Position numbers and translations under genes: made by a program
The notes under the pieces: model-generated
Told to the model about the DNA's origin: nothing
The model's database searches: none
What the model saw: the letters and a program-made list of their open reading frames with translations, nothing else
Assembly (NCBI RefSeq): GCF_010183535.1
Contig: NC_071332.1
Location: 1,240,001-1,304,000, forward strand
Length of the DNA: 64,000 nucleotides
Direction: 5' to 3'
DNA from: Caenorhabditis remanei
Taxonomy: Eukaryota > Nematoda > Chromadorea > Rhabditida > Rhabditidae
In this document: positions 19,925 through 30,232 of the stretch, in pieces
Numbering within the stretch: the stretch's first letter is position 1
How the letters are laid out: every line of letters begins with the position of its first letter

Positions 19925-20486
19925 CTAATTTCTTTCAATAAATCTTTTTAAAAATATTCCTTGCTCTTTCAAAGCCTTCTACATATCTCAGTGACTTTTG
20001 CCCCTATACAAAATCTAAAAACATATTCAGAATCCTCACGCCTTCAGCTTTTCAATGATATCATGATAGAAGACACAAAGTAAACATCCATCTTGATCTG
20101 ATCAGATTATAACTGTGACCATGTTTCTTCTCACAAATCAGAAATGGATATCACTTATTACAGTGTCACGCGTTACACTGATAACAAGGAAGGGAATAAT
20201 TCAGCGAAGAAAGGAGAAGAAGCCGATGATGTCATCGTCATCGGGGACTGGTCAAATTGATTTGGTTTAATTTTATTTACTTCGAAAGAAAAAACTAAAG
20301 AACGAAATTCTCGAAATGAATTAGACCGACCGTTATCATTTCAAAGTCAGAAGACCGTCACAGAAAGGTAAGGTCATTTTTGTCTTCTGACCTTCTGGTC
20401 AGAATCGAAAAGAAGATGACGTTTTTTGGCGAGACGAAGTCATTGTAGGGCGAAGAACAAGAAATTGTGGGCGGAGTCTGGAGTGG

Positions 20487-20493
20487 TATAAAA
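20487..20493 (+). promoter_or_regulatory. TATA box of the Gly-rich peptide gene
   Basis: TATAAAA lies 33 bases upstream of the ATG at 20526. Such strong TATA elements suit highly inducible small secreted peptide genes. GATA-type motifs (for example CTGATAAC near 20177) occur farther upstream. Confidence 0.6.
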
Positions 20494-20525
20494 GCAAATA
20501 GAGATTGTCACTTGATATCATCAAC

Positions 20526-20812
20526 ATGATTTCAACGACTTCTCTACTTCTTGTGGTGCTTTTCTGCGCTATTTTGGCTATTGTTGATGCCCAGTGGGGA
20601 TGTAAGTTTATTCCAGAACTCGATTATCTAAAAAAGAATATATCTGAATTCCAGATGGCGGCCCATATGGAGGATACGGAGGCGGACCATACGGAGGATA
20701 TGGTGGCGGACCATGGGGAGGATACGGTGGTGGATGGAGAAGAAGACACTGGGGAGGACCATGGGGAGGCGGTTACGGAGGAGGACCATACGGTGGATGG
20801 TACGGAAAGTAA
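20526..20812 (+). CDS. Secreted Gly-rich antimicrobial-type peptide (caenacin/NLP-like)
   Basis: Exons 20526-20601 and 20655-20812 are joined across a 53-base intron (phase 1), giving 77 residues. Residues 1-23 are a signal peptide with hydrophobic core SLLLVVLFCAILAIV, likely cleaved before QWG. The mature part is almost entirely Gly/Tyr/Trp/Pro in GGPYGGYGGG-type repeats, with one basic patch (WRRRHW) and the end GGWYGK. This composition and the QWGY start match nematode CNC and NLP-29-type peptides, which are induced in epidermis by fungal infection or wounding. A TATA box precedes it. Reading straight through the intron gives a different acidic frame of 208 residues, which is an artefact: the true second-exon frame is the Gly-rich one. 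The alternative is a structural Gly-rich cuticle peptide. Confidence 0.85.
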
Positions 20813-20974
20813 ATACGCTCTACTGGACACTGGAGATAATTTTTTTCCAAAAAATTGTACAAACAACTCAACAACTCACAACACCCCTCTGCTTTTTCTT
20901 GTCATAGTATTTATTCGTTTTCAGAATGAATGCCTTTTTCTTTGTTTGATTTTTATTTTGAAAATTCCTGAAAG

Positions 20975-21121
20975 TCACGCAGCGCCCAAGAACTGGCGAC
21001 TCACCAGCTTATCTTGGCAGCGAAGCCAAGTTGCCGACTCGGTTGCGAGTGACGCAGCCGGTAACGAGCCGGTCGCCACGCTCCGAGCTACCGGGGTTCA
21101 ATCCCGGCACCCCTGTTTTTT
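20975..21121 (+). other. tRNA-derived (SINE-like) Pol III unit
   Basis: TGACGCAGCCGGTAACG (21050-21066) resembles a tRNA A box. A perfect T-arm CCGGG-GTTCAAT-CCCGG (21091-21107) contains a B box, and TTTTTTT (21115-21121) would end Pol III transcription. The 3' acceptor half CACCCC has no complementary 5' half at the right distance, so it is not a functional tRNA. It begins 160 bases after the peptide gene stop. Confidence 0.5.
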
Positions 21122-22762
21122 GACGTTGTAAGGTTTTTGTCGCTTTTAAGATTAGTAAGGAAGTTACTCCAAGCTTCAAAGATATCAAATTCAAGAGTTT
21201 CACCAAAAAATTTTAACAAAACTTGATGTTTTTAAATAAAAAGATCATCACGGTCAAGTGGTCAATTGGCTATCCCGTAGCATTAAGAAATTAGTTGTCT
21301 AGAGAAAAAGGAAGAAAAAGGGAGAAGGAAATTAAAATGTGACCCTGACTTTTTGACCTCCACAGTAAAGCTAGTATTTCGGCTAACTGGTGTAAAATTT
21401 AATGACGTTTTGATAATTTCACGTAGTACAGTATACCTATGGTCAGCGCGCTCTATCGTAAAGGTTGGAAAATGAATTTGAATTTGCGCTCTGTCAAACT
21501 CTCTGTGCAGCATAATTGCTATAACTCAAACGTGCCAGTGCGCTTTACGGACAATTAGAGCGCACCTGCATTATACAAACAAATCAAGTTAATTACGTGA
21601 TTATGTTATGAGAAGAATCACCAGCGCTTATCAAAACTTAATCCCCCCGTATCTTTCTCTTTCTCACTCTGAGATTCAGATTCAGGTCAAAAACCTGTCT
21701 GAGACAAACTTGCTAACCTTTTCTCTCTCTCTCTCTATACAAATCCCCGAAACAATTAATCATGGATCTCCTGGAGAGAGAGACTATGTTACAATCTCAC
21801 TCCTTGATTGGATGGACTCTCTGTTCGGAATTCTGAAGGAAGAAGAGGAGAAAGTGTGATTCGCCCCGCCGACGAAAGACGACAAGATAATCGAGATATG
21901 ACTAAGAACACGTTCCCTCTTCGCGGTTTTTGCAAGTTTCTTTCCCCGCTAAGCATGGGGAAAAAGTCTCGGGAAAAACGGTTTTTTCCCATTTTCCTAA
22001 TTTCTCTTTTTTCAAATTTTTGGGTGTGCCTCCCCTCTCAAGAAAGATTGTATCTTATCTTGGTTTATCCATCATTTCGTTTCACCTTCAATTTCAAAAA
22101 AAAGAAACACTTTCTCCCTTTTTTTTCGTGTGTCCGGTTCATAGTATAGATTGTTGTGTTGGTGGGCTTTTGACCCGTTCAACTTCCTCTTTGCTAGTTT
22201 TAAGAGGGGATGAGTTTCAATTTTTTTGTAAATGTAACTTTTAACATGCCTTATTGAACTCAAAAATATAATTACGCTTCACCCATTTTTGCAATACCAC
22301 CGCTCAGTTAAGCAAACTATGCGTCAAAATTGCAAAAAAAAGTTGTTTAAAGGAGGACTGAAGTCATATTTTTTATTTCAGATTCTGATACTTCAGAAAA
22401 TTCTGAACAACTTTCATCATTGGAGCATGTGCTAAAAATCGCTCTAAATGCCCTAAATTCACGTTTTCCCGGCTCAAAAGGAGCCTAGGTGGAAGAGTTT
22501 TCCCATGCGAATTTTTGCCCCCGTGTAGTCCTCTCGGACAAAATTATTTCTTTTTATTTCTCGATTTCTCGTTTTCTTGCTTTTTTCAACAAAATTTCGT
22601 GTTTTTTCTTCTTTTTTTACGATATAAATTGAAAAAAAAACACGAACACGCTCGGTGGTTTTTCACTCAAGGTTGAGCGGAATTTCGCTTTCCGCCTTCC
22701 ACCATTTTACAACTTTTTTACTGACATTTCTTGAGGCTTTTTTTGCAGCAAAGCTATCACTT

Positions 22763-23240
22763 TTTACCATACTTGCAAACCGGGCCGGCGCCTAACTCGC
22801 TTCAAACTGAGTTTTTTGAGCTCAAAATATACCAAAATGTAGATCTCAACGAGTTCTATGTTCCAGACCTTTTCCACCGGGAACCACAAAAGCGGGAAAT
22901 ACAGTTCGAGGAGAAAGGGCGGAGGCGCGAAAAAGCGGTGTAGTTACTGTAAAAAAAAACTTTTTTGCAACCGACCTTTTCTCCCCGAATCGGATTTCCC
23001 ATCATCGTTTTTCGACCCGAACGGCCGGATGACACGTATGGATTCAATTCCCGGTTTTAAACCGTAACAGTTTTGATACGGGCTTTTCAAATCTGTGTGG
23101 GATGGATATTTGTTATTGTGCCGCGGGCCGGGAAAAAGTGCCAAAAAACGCAAAAATGGCCAAAAAAGCCATTCTAGCCCGGCCCGCGGCACATTAACGA
23201 ATAGTCATCCAGCCCGTAGTGGGTCTAAGACCATAATAGT
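22763..23240. mobile_element. Family C palindrome
   Basis: The left arm begins ATACTTGCAAACCGGGCCGG, followed by ATATACCAAAATGTAGATCT. The centre has AAAGTGCCAAAAAACGCAAA facing a CATTCTAGCCCGGCCCGCGG block, then ACATTAACGAATAGTCATCC. The right arm is degraded. It shares the structure of the intact copy at 46569-46932. Confidence 0.75.
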
Positions 23241-23914
23241 CTTCTATATCTGCGATTCCCCTCCCACCTGCTCAGATGCTCCCAACAGTTTTTCAACCTG
23301 TCCACACAGGTCAATATGTCAACACAACTATTAGTAGGTATCAGATTTCAATTCCTCGTTTCTCAAGCTCTCAGCTCCTCACTAATGTTTCTCTGTTTCC
23401 TAGCCGGCCGTTACTCTCTATTCTTTCTGAAATATTTCCTATTAGTATTCAGACAAGTGTTCAATATAGAACGGAGGAGAAAAACAAATGAGGGAGAGGA
23501 AACAGAAGGTATAATTGGATTTTACTCTATTTTTGCATATCTGATATGACACCCCTCCTCCTCTCCATTTCCATTATACAATTCCGTTTCCCCACTGATA
23601 ACTCTTATTATTGCGAAGAGATGGAGACGACGACACTCTTTTGTTGCCGATTTGAAAGGGAGGGGGATCAATTCAAGGTCTCGGAATCGGAAGCCGGAGA
23701 AATAGTGTGGGAGAGTGAGAGACGCAGACAGTGAATAGAGACCACCCCGAGAAGTTATCACATTCCTTCGGCCAATTCTCTTTCAATCCGTCGTTCGGGC
23801 CTAATTTTATTTTCGAATATCTGAACAACTTCATATTCCTTCTGATGACTTTTGATAAGGAACTTTAATTTTAAATTTTTTGAAAATTTGAATTTTTGTG
23901 TCGTTTTTATGTGT

Positions 23915-24375
23915 CTGGCGCTCCGTTGATGCGTATTTCTTTATGTGGTTCTTGACGCTCTCTATTCAATCACTTTTTGAGAAGAATTTTGAAACTGGCG
24001 TGCCTTCGACGCGTTTTTCTGTAGGCGTTTCTTAAAGTCAGGTTTTATTATCAAGTTTCTTGTAACACTTGTTTTAGAAAAAAATTTTCAAGCTGGCGCA
24101 CCTTTGACGCGTTTTTCTTATGGGGTTTTCTGAAATCAAATGTAATTTAACCACTTTTTAAAAAGAATTTTGAATCTGGCGCACCTTTGACGCTTTTGGT
24201 TAATTTGTTGACAATTTGAGTTTATTCACTTTTTAAAGCAATCTTACAAAACCTGACTGGCGCATCTTTGACGCGTTTACAGTAATACCGTTTTCACGGA
24301 CGAAATTGGAAGTTAGACTAAATATCTCCGTTGCGTTTCTTTAAAGAATTCCGAGGCTGGTGCGCCTTTGACGCT
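23915..24375 (+). repeat. Degenerate tandem repeat with core CTGGCGCACCTTTGACGCG
   Basis: Six cores at about 23917, 23996, 24095, 24176, 24259 and 24357 share CTGGCG(C/T)(A/G)CCTTTGACGCGTTTTTCT, spaced 79-99 bases apart. Between cores lie similar AGAATTTTGAA/CACTTTTTAAA stretches, so the period is about 85 bases. It sits 250 bases upstream of the four-TM gene. Confidence 0.8.
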
Positions 24376-24627
24376 TTTCTAAATTTTAAAAAGTGGTGAT
24401 AATGAGTCAAACTTCCCTAATAAGAACCGCACGTTTTAAAACTAATAAAAACCGGTTCTAATCCGTCCCAGTTCTAGATTTGAATTCTTCTTAAATGCTC
24501 CAATTTCTCAAATATGTTATTCCCCCCGAATGCAATTTTTTTTCTAGAAAAAATATTCCCCTTCCCAAAATCTAGTGCTCAATCTCATCTTGCACTTTTT
24601 CTGAGTCCACAAAACCCATTTTCAGTA

Positions 24628-26811
24628 ATGAGCCAGCAGCCAAAGTCCTACTTCCAAAACGTGGACACCCACGATGAGTATCACGACGACGGCGCGCCAG
24701 CTGGCGCCGAGATGACCGGAACCGGCACTCTCTCAAAACAATTCCAACCAAAGAAATACAAGGATGGCACGAAAATGTGGAATGCCGAGCAATCCGGTGA
24801 AGAGACCTATTCATACACTCCATTCAAGGCAGCCACACTGAATCGGACACCCAAACCAACGAGAGATTCAGTGCACAGTGGGACACTAAGACCTCCAAAG
24901 ATGTCTCCATTCATCTATGCGACTGATAATATAGAGCAAGTGTCCCCACCATCTGCTCCAGCGACGCCGAGGGTTGGAAGAGCCCGACCGGAGAGTGCGG
25001 CTGGGGGGACAATGACAAGGGAACAGAAGTTGACTTGGGGCAGACCGCCTCCACCAGGACAGCACTTCAGATCCGCTTCATCTATGAGTCACGGAAGACA
25101 ACCACATAGTGAATTTGTTCCGATTTCAATGGGGCCACCGATGCATCCGATGGCTCAGAGGTTCCCATCGTTCAACACAATTCCACGGGATCCCAGGGAT
25201 CCCATGGAAGCAATGCACGCGGCGCCGTTCTATCCTCACGGGCCACCACAGGAATTCCAAATGCACTCTCGCCCTGCGTCCGCTGTCCCATCGATGGGAC
25301 ACCCTGTCCCATTGTCCCAGATGGGAGCATTTGTACCGGCGGCTATGATGGAGCAGAAACCGTCGCCAAGGACAGTGGCAAATCAGCTTGCGCAGAGATC
25401 GAACTATCTCAGCTGGAATATGATCAGTTTGGTTTGCTCTTTGCAGGTTAGTTTTTCAAATTTTTGATATTCGAGTTTATCAAATCTAGTACTCAATTTT
25501 TGTAGTTGACAATTTTTTGATAGCTCAGCTAGGTTTTGAGATACGGGCCTTTAAAGTAAAGAAAAAGAGAGAAAGGGGAAGGGTGCAGAGAAGCGAGAGT
25601 GTCTGACTGTCTGCACTCTCTCCCCCTTTCTAGTTTTAACGCTCATCTTTGAAGCTTTATATCTCAAAAGCGAAAGTAGTTATCAAAAAGTTGACAAGTA
25701 ATAAGATGTGTGAAATTTCATGCTCTACAATTTTGTAGTTGACAATTTTTTGATCGCTCTGCTAGGTTTTGAGATACGCGTCTTTAAAGTTGAGATGCTG
25801 CAAATGTCGAGAGAGGGAGGAGGGTGCAGAGAAGCTAGCCTGTCTGCTTTCTCTGCGTCACCCTCCTCATCCGATCGGGTTGCCTATCTTTGAAGGCTTA
25901 TATCTCAAAAACTGGAAAAGCTTTCAAAAAGTTGTCAACTGCAAAAATTATCTACATTTCTGGATCTTTATTTTTCCAGTTAAAAATTTTTTGGTAGTCC
26001 TTCACGGTTTTGAGATACATGTCTTCTAAGTTGAAATGCTGCAAACGAGAGAGAGAGAGAGGGAGGGCGCAGAGAAGTTAGACACTCTAGTTTATCTGCG
26101 TCTCTCGCTTCAAGTTGTTTATCTTTAAACGAACATATCTCAAAAGCTAGAAAAGTTATCAAAAAGTTGTCAACTGCAAACATAAAGTTCTTGCTTAGGG
26201 CTATTGAATGAATGCAAATTTGAAACAATTGAATTGTCCTGGTGTCCGATACGAGCTCTCAAACTTCACCAATGTTTTTTTATTCCAGGTCCTCGTGTGC
26301 ATTGGAATCTTCTCCGTCGGATGCGCCCGAATCTTCTGGGGTTCTCTTTGGGCAATCGGCATCGAGATAATCTTCGCCACTTTTGCTCTTTTCCCACCGC
26401 TTGTCGGTATGTACGCGGCCAAGAAAAATAGTTACTCGGCTGCTTTATTTTGCTTCTCTACAAACGCTCTGCAGACAGTTTTTGCTGTGGTTCCATTTAT
26501 TCTTGGTGAGTTTGCTTGTCACTTGCGCTCTAATGCCAATTTCCTTTTTTCCAGGCCTGTTCCCAGTCTTCCCGTATATCTTCCCCCGTGCCGACGCGAA
26601 ACTTTTCGTCTCTGAAACCGAACCCATCGTGTGCGATTTCATTCTGAGTTTTCTGGTAATTCTGGAGACAATTCTAGCGTTTTACATGGCTGTACTTGGA
26701 TGCAAAGCAGGCGGATCGTTAATGAGTTCTGTGGATGATATAAAACTACAGAATAATATGAAGGAGGCATTTGAAAATGGGCATGATGGGTTGCCCTTTA
26801 AGAACATTTGA
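24628..26811 (+). CDS. Four-TM membrane protein with Pro/Met-rich cytoplasmic N-terminus
   Basis: Exons 24628-25446, 26289-26505 and 26555-26811 join in phase, giving 430 residues. The ATG follows a TTTCAG acceptor by two bases, so SL trans-splicing is likely. Residues 1-265 are hydrophilic and rich in Pro, Ser, Met and His ([20 protein letters not shown], then [15 protein letters not shown]), and look disordered with SH3/WW-type Pro motifs. Four hydrophobic segments follow: about 266-290 ([20 protein letters not shown]), 293-320, 323-355 and 380-405, ending in a short polar tail ([17 protein letters not shown]). The topology recalls tetraspan MS4A/MARVEL-like proteins but I do not recognise the family. 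Intron 1 holds three family A palindromes. AATAAA at about 26850 serves as the polyA signal; the 3' end faces srv gene 1 only 63 bases away. Confidence 0.8.
25485..26190. repeat. Three tandem family A palindromes in intron 1 of the four-TM gene
   Basis: Copies lie at about 25485-25705, 25725-25955 and 25960-26190. Each has GTAGTTGACAATTTTTTGAT-type outer arms, TTTTGAGATACG, a GTGCAGAGAAGC or GCGCAGAGAAGTT centre with its inverse, and mirrored arms. They form roughly 700 of the 842 intron bases and could each fold into a long hairpin in the pre-mRNA. Confidence 0.85.
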
Positions 26812-26874
26812 ATATTTAAAATATTTATTTTAGTACAGATTATGTATTTAATAAAGAATGATATATTTTTGGTT

Positions 26875-28799
26875 TCATATTTTCACATTGATTCTTGAAC
26901 CCGTCTGGGGCGCGACATCAACATTTTTAGGCGTCAGACGAAGTATGTCACGATGGATATGTTTTTTGATCTGAAAGTGCAATTATTATAGTTTTTTTAA
27001 TTCCATGCTATAAGCCTCACCGGATTACTCAGGACATACAGTAACCACGGATGCATTATAGTGAAGAGATCACTGATCAATGGAAGGCCGTAGGTGTGGA
27101 AGAAACTGTACATCGGGTAGGTTGGGTAGCTGCTGAGGATGAAGGAGATGGCGGCTCCGAGGAATAAGACAACGGTTGTGACGATTATAAGGATGAGGAA
27201 GTTGATTTCTGGAAAATTTTTAGTTCAAAACAAAGAAATTCGAGCTCAGACCCTTTCTGGCTTCGAGGAAAGTATAAACATGCCCCATTTCTGTTTATTT
27301 CGATAAAGTTCTATACTATAATTTTCGTTGCGAGACCCGCCATAATTATACTTATTCGAAAGGCGTTGACGTGCTGATTTCAAAAGTGTTGTCAAAATTG
27401 AAATTGAGTGAAAACTGAGCAAGATACATCGATTTGAAGGATTTCCAGATTTTCGAAAAGTTTCGAAAATTTGAATAGGGTCAGGCAAAGCGCAAGGGGT
27501 TTCGAAACATAGAAATTCGAGCTCGGCTCATTTCTGGCTTTCAAAGAAGTATAAACATGCCCTATTTTTGTTTATTTCGAAAAAGGGAATCTATGCGTCT
27601 TTAAACCTTAAACCTACCAGTTTTCGTGGCGAGACCCAACATGTTACAAACCTATCCATGATTGTACTTATTTGAAAGGTCTTGACGTGCTGATTCTAAA
27701 ACTATCAAAAATTTTTAGTTTTGACCAAAAGTGAGCAAGATACATCGATTTTGAAATTTCCAGATTTTCGAAATGTTTCGAAAATTCAAAAAGTAAAAAC
27801 TGCACTAACTTTTTCAGTTTTTGAGTATTCATCAGAATTTTTGCAGATTCATGTTCAGCTAGTTGTGACGGTTCAGAAAAGTACCCACAAGCCATGTTAT
27901 GAAGCATTTCGGGTCCCACCACGAAAACTACCGTAACCCAACCGCCATCGTGTCGAGACCTAAATTGCGTCAAATCATGGCTTGTGGGTACTTTTTTGAG
28001 CCGTCTCAATTGGCTGAATATGAATCTGCAAAAATTTTGGTAAATACTCAGAAACTGAAAAAGTTTGCTCGTTTTAAATGCATTTTGTTGTTTTTGTGCT
28101 CAAAAAATAAGTCTCAAATTTCAAAAACTAACCCATTTTAGCCTTGATCTCTTTGGTAGCCCTTACAACCAATATCAAACTAGTGGCGTTGCAAATTATT
28201 GAGCACACCATACATCCGATTTGGAATACAATAAGTGGGGTAAATAGAATGCTAGTTGGCTGAAAAAGAACTTGTCCTCGTGAAATACACGGTGAACCCC
28301 TTACCAAAGAGCAGGAAAGCACAAAAGTGTCATCCGATCGTTTACCAAAAGTACAATCGCTTTCGAATAACTGTCCAGTACTGATGAATGGCAAGAAGTA
28401 GATCACAAAAATCAACACGAATGAATAATTCCTCCAGAGCGGTTCAAACAAATAATGATTCCATATAATTGTCATTCTATTAATCGATATGATAGTGGTA
28501 ATAGCATACTGTACATATGACAAGTGATACATCATACAGTACAAAAAATTTGAAATCAAGTTGCTCGATAACCAGGTATAAAGAGGGGACAGGAAGCAGG
28601 TCTGACAGGTTACCGAGGACAGTTTAAGAGTGATGAAAGTGACGCAAGTGGTCAATAAGTTCATGGAAAAGTCTAGAAGGTACCAGACGAAAAACGAGGA
28701 TTTCAAGGTTTTCCAATATTTTATTATGACGAAAACCGTTGCGAAATACAGTATAAGTGAAGGTATCGAGTAGATGAGAGCTAGAACGAACAGCCACAT
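26875..28799 (-). CDS. Serpentine chemoreceptor, Srv-type (gene 1 of the cluster)
   Basis: Minus-strand exons 28305-28799, 28133-28259, 27021-27208 and 26875-26970 join in phase, giving 301 residues. The start is the Met (MWLFVLALIYSIPS) that matches the paralogues' N-terminal length; the upstream in-frame start is only a TTG. Family marks: TM1 IPSLILYFATVF, KLSSVTCQTC before TM3, SYVQYAITTIISINRM in TM3, FEPLWRN, and a terminal-helix end GLPLISDLFTIMHPWLL followed by IKKHIHRDI. Srv receptors are nematode-specific GPCRs of the SRG superfamily, thought to detect chemicals in sensory cilia. It is the most diverged member here, with INRM in place of LNRL and PLISDLF in place of PFISDGL. The 45-base intron keeps the frame open, so retention would also be translatable. 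Intron 3 (924 bases) is mostly repeats. Confidence 0.82.
27236..28085. repeat. Family F direct repeats and a palindrome inside srv gene 1 intron
   Basis: Two direct copies (about 27236-27490, 27505-27790) share AAGTATAAACATGCCC, GGCGAGACCC, CTTGACGTGCTGATT, GAGCAAGATACATCGATTT and CCAGATTTTCGAAA. A palindrome of about 280 bp follows (27797-28075), with arms ACTTTTTCAGTTTTTGAGTA and its inverse and matched AAGTACCCACAAGCCATG/CATGGCTTGTGGGTACTT. An inverted family F copy is at about 29100-29375. Confidence 0.75.
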
Positions 28800-30232
28800 T
28801 TCGAGAATGAGATTTCGAAAAAAAGCCAAATTTCTGATTGTGTTAACGAGATAAGGGCCTCCCAAAAGGGGACCAAAAGGTGTTAGACACAGAAAAAAGT
28901 CAGAATCAAGTGATTGAGGCGTCTGCTACACGGCTTACAGAAGTTGGCACGAGACATCCACAGCAGTGGAAATTGAACATGATGCCGGTGACAAGCTTAC
29001 GGATCTGCAAATTAGAAATTGGGAAAATGGACTTTGAGGAATCTGGAAATCCTCGAAATTTAGTGGAATTTTGAGCCGAAAGCCAAGAAAATCAAGTGAA
29101 AACGAGCAAAGTTACAGATTTTCGAAACTTTTCGAAAATCTGAAACATCTTTAAAGTAGATGTATCTTGCTTAGTTTTCACCCAATTTCAGTTTTGACAA
29201 CACCTTTGAAATCAGCGCGTCGAGACCTTTCAAATAAGTATAATCATGGTTTGGCGGGTCTCACCACGAAAACTGGCTAGTTTAAAGGCGCATAGATTCC
29301 GATTTTTTTCAAAATAAGCAGAAGTGGGGCATGTTTATACTTTTCTGAAAGCCAGAGACGAGCTGAGCTCGAATTTTTAAATTTCTCAAAGAGAAATTGT
29401 GATGGAGGCGCAGAGAAGTCAGACACTCTAGCTTTTCTGCGCCACCAATCTATCTGCCTGTCTTCAAAGGCGCGTATCTCAAAACCCTGCGGAGCTATCA
29501 AAAAGTTATCAACTACAAAAATAATCTACATATCTGGATCTTTATTTTTGTAGTTTAAAGTTTTTTGATAGCTTTACTCAATTTTGAGATACACGTCTTC
29601 TAAGTTGAGATGCTGCAAACATCAAGAGAGGGCGCAGAGAAGTTAGACACTCTCGCTTCTCTGCGTCTCTCTTTTTTTCATTGTGTTGTTTTTTTATGAG
29701 AGCGCATTTCCCTCTTGATCTATCCGTATTACCTAAATCTGTACGCTTTGGTCGTGATGTGACTTCGTGACACTGCTTTTTTTAGTACCGTACCCCATAG
29801 TCCACAATTAAAAGTACCGTACCCCATAGTCCTCAGTTAAATCTGCCCTGACATACCCCTGTGTCTCAGGTTCACTATACGATTGGGTTCAGTCTGAGGT
29901 TCAAATATTTTCCGTTTTTTTCCCAATAGTATTTAAATTTTTAGGTCAGAAAAATATGAAGTTTGGGTGTACCCAACGATTGGATAAGTGCGCTCTACGG
30001 TACAGCTAAGAAATTCATTTTTTAACAACATTATGAGTTTCAGTAGAGCGTGATTACTGAATTTCTTATTGCCAATTCCTGGAAAGTTCAGAGATCATAT
30101 TATCCTAAATATTTTCCTGCTCAAATGTTAAAAGAAACTTAAACCCCTTCCCCCTGACATCATCTAATTAATTGAGACAATTCCCAGCAGTCTCTTATCT
30201 ACGTATACCTATCCCCAAGGACCCCTTTCCTC
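28800..30232. other. Intergenic region between srv genes 1 and 2
   Basis: No gene was supported. Contents: an inverted family F block (about 29100-29375), family A half-palindromes (29375-29520 and 29525-29690), a direct repeat of AGTACCGTACCCCATAGTCC (29784-29803 and 29813-29832), and AT-rich DNA. Confidence 0.6.

Larger units (their letters stand above)
18660..20525. other. Intergenic region: MITE B3, Helitron-like 3' end and the peptide-gene promoter
   Basis: No gene is supported. It holds the 3' flank of copy 2, a complete family B MITE (18938-19389), AT-rich sequence, a GC-rich Helitron-like terminus (19785-19924), a family I fragment near 20030, and the 5' flank of the secreted peptide gene with a TATA box. 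Confidence 0.6.
20813..24627. other. Long intergenic region: tRNA-derived element, family C palindrome, tandem repeat
   Basis: Contents in order: 3' flank of the peptide gene; a tRNA-like block (20975-21121); AT-rich DNA with TC-rich runs (21640-21740); a family C palindrome (about 22763-23240); a TC-rich stretch; and a degenerate tandem repeat (23915-24375). Several ORFs of 60-110 codons occur on both strands but none has splice, domain or composition support. Confidence 0.6.

Noticed and set aside
20505..21131. 208-codon open frame rich in Glu, Asp and His across the small peptide gene.
   Set aside because: It reads through a clear 53-base intron and the out-of-frame second exon. The spliced Gly-rich frame has the signal peptide and family composition, and the long frame runs on into the tRNA-derived repeat.
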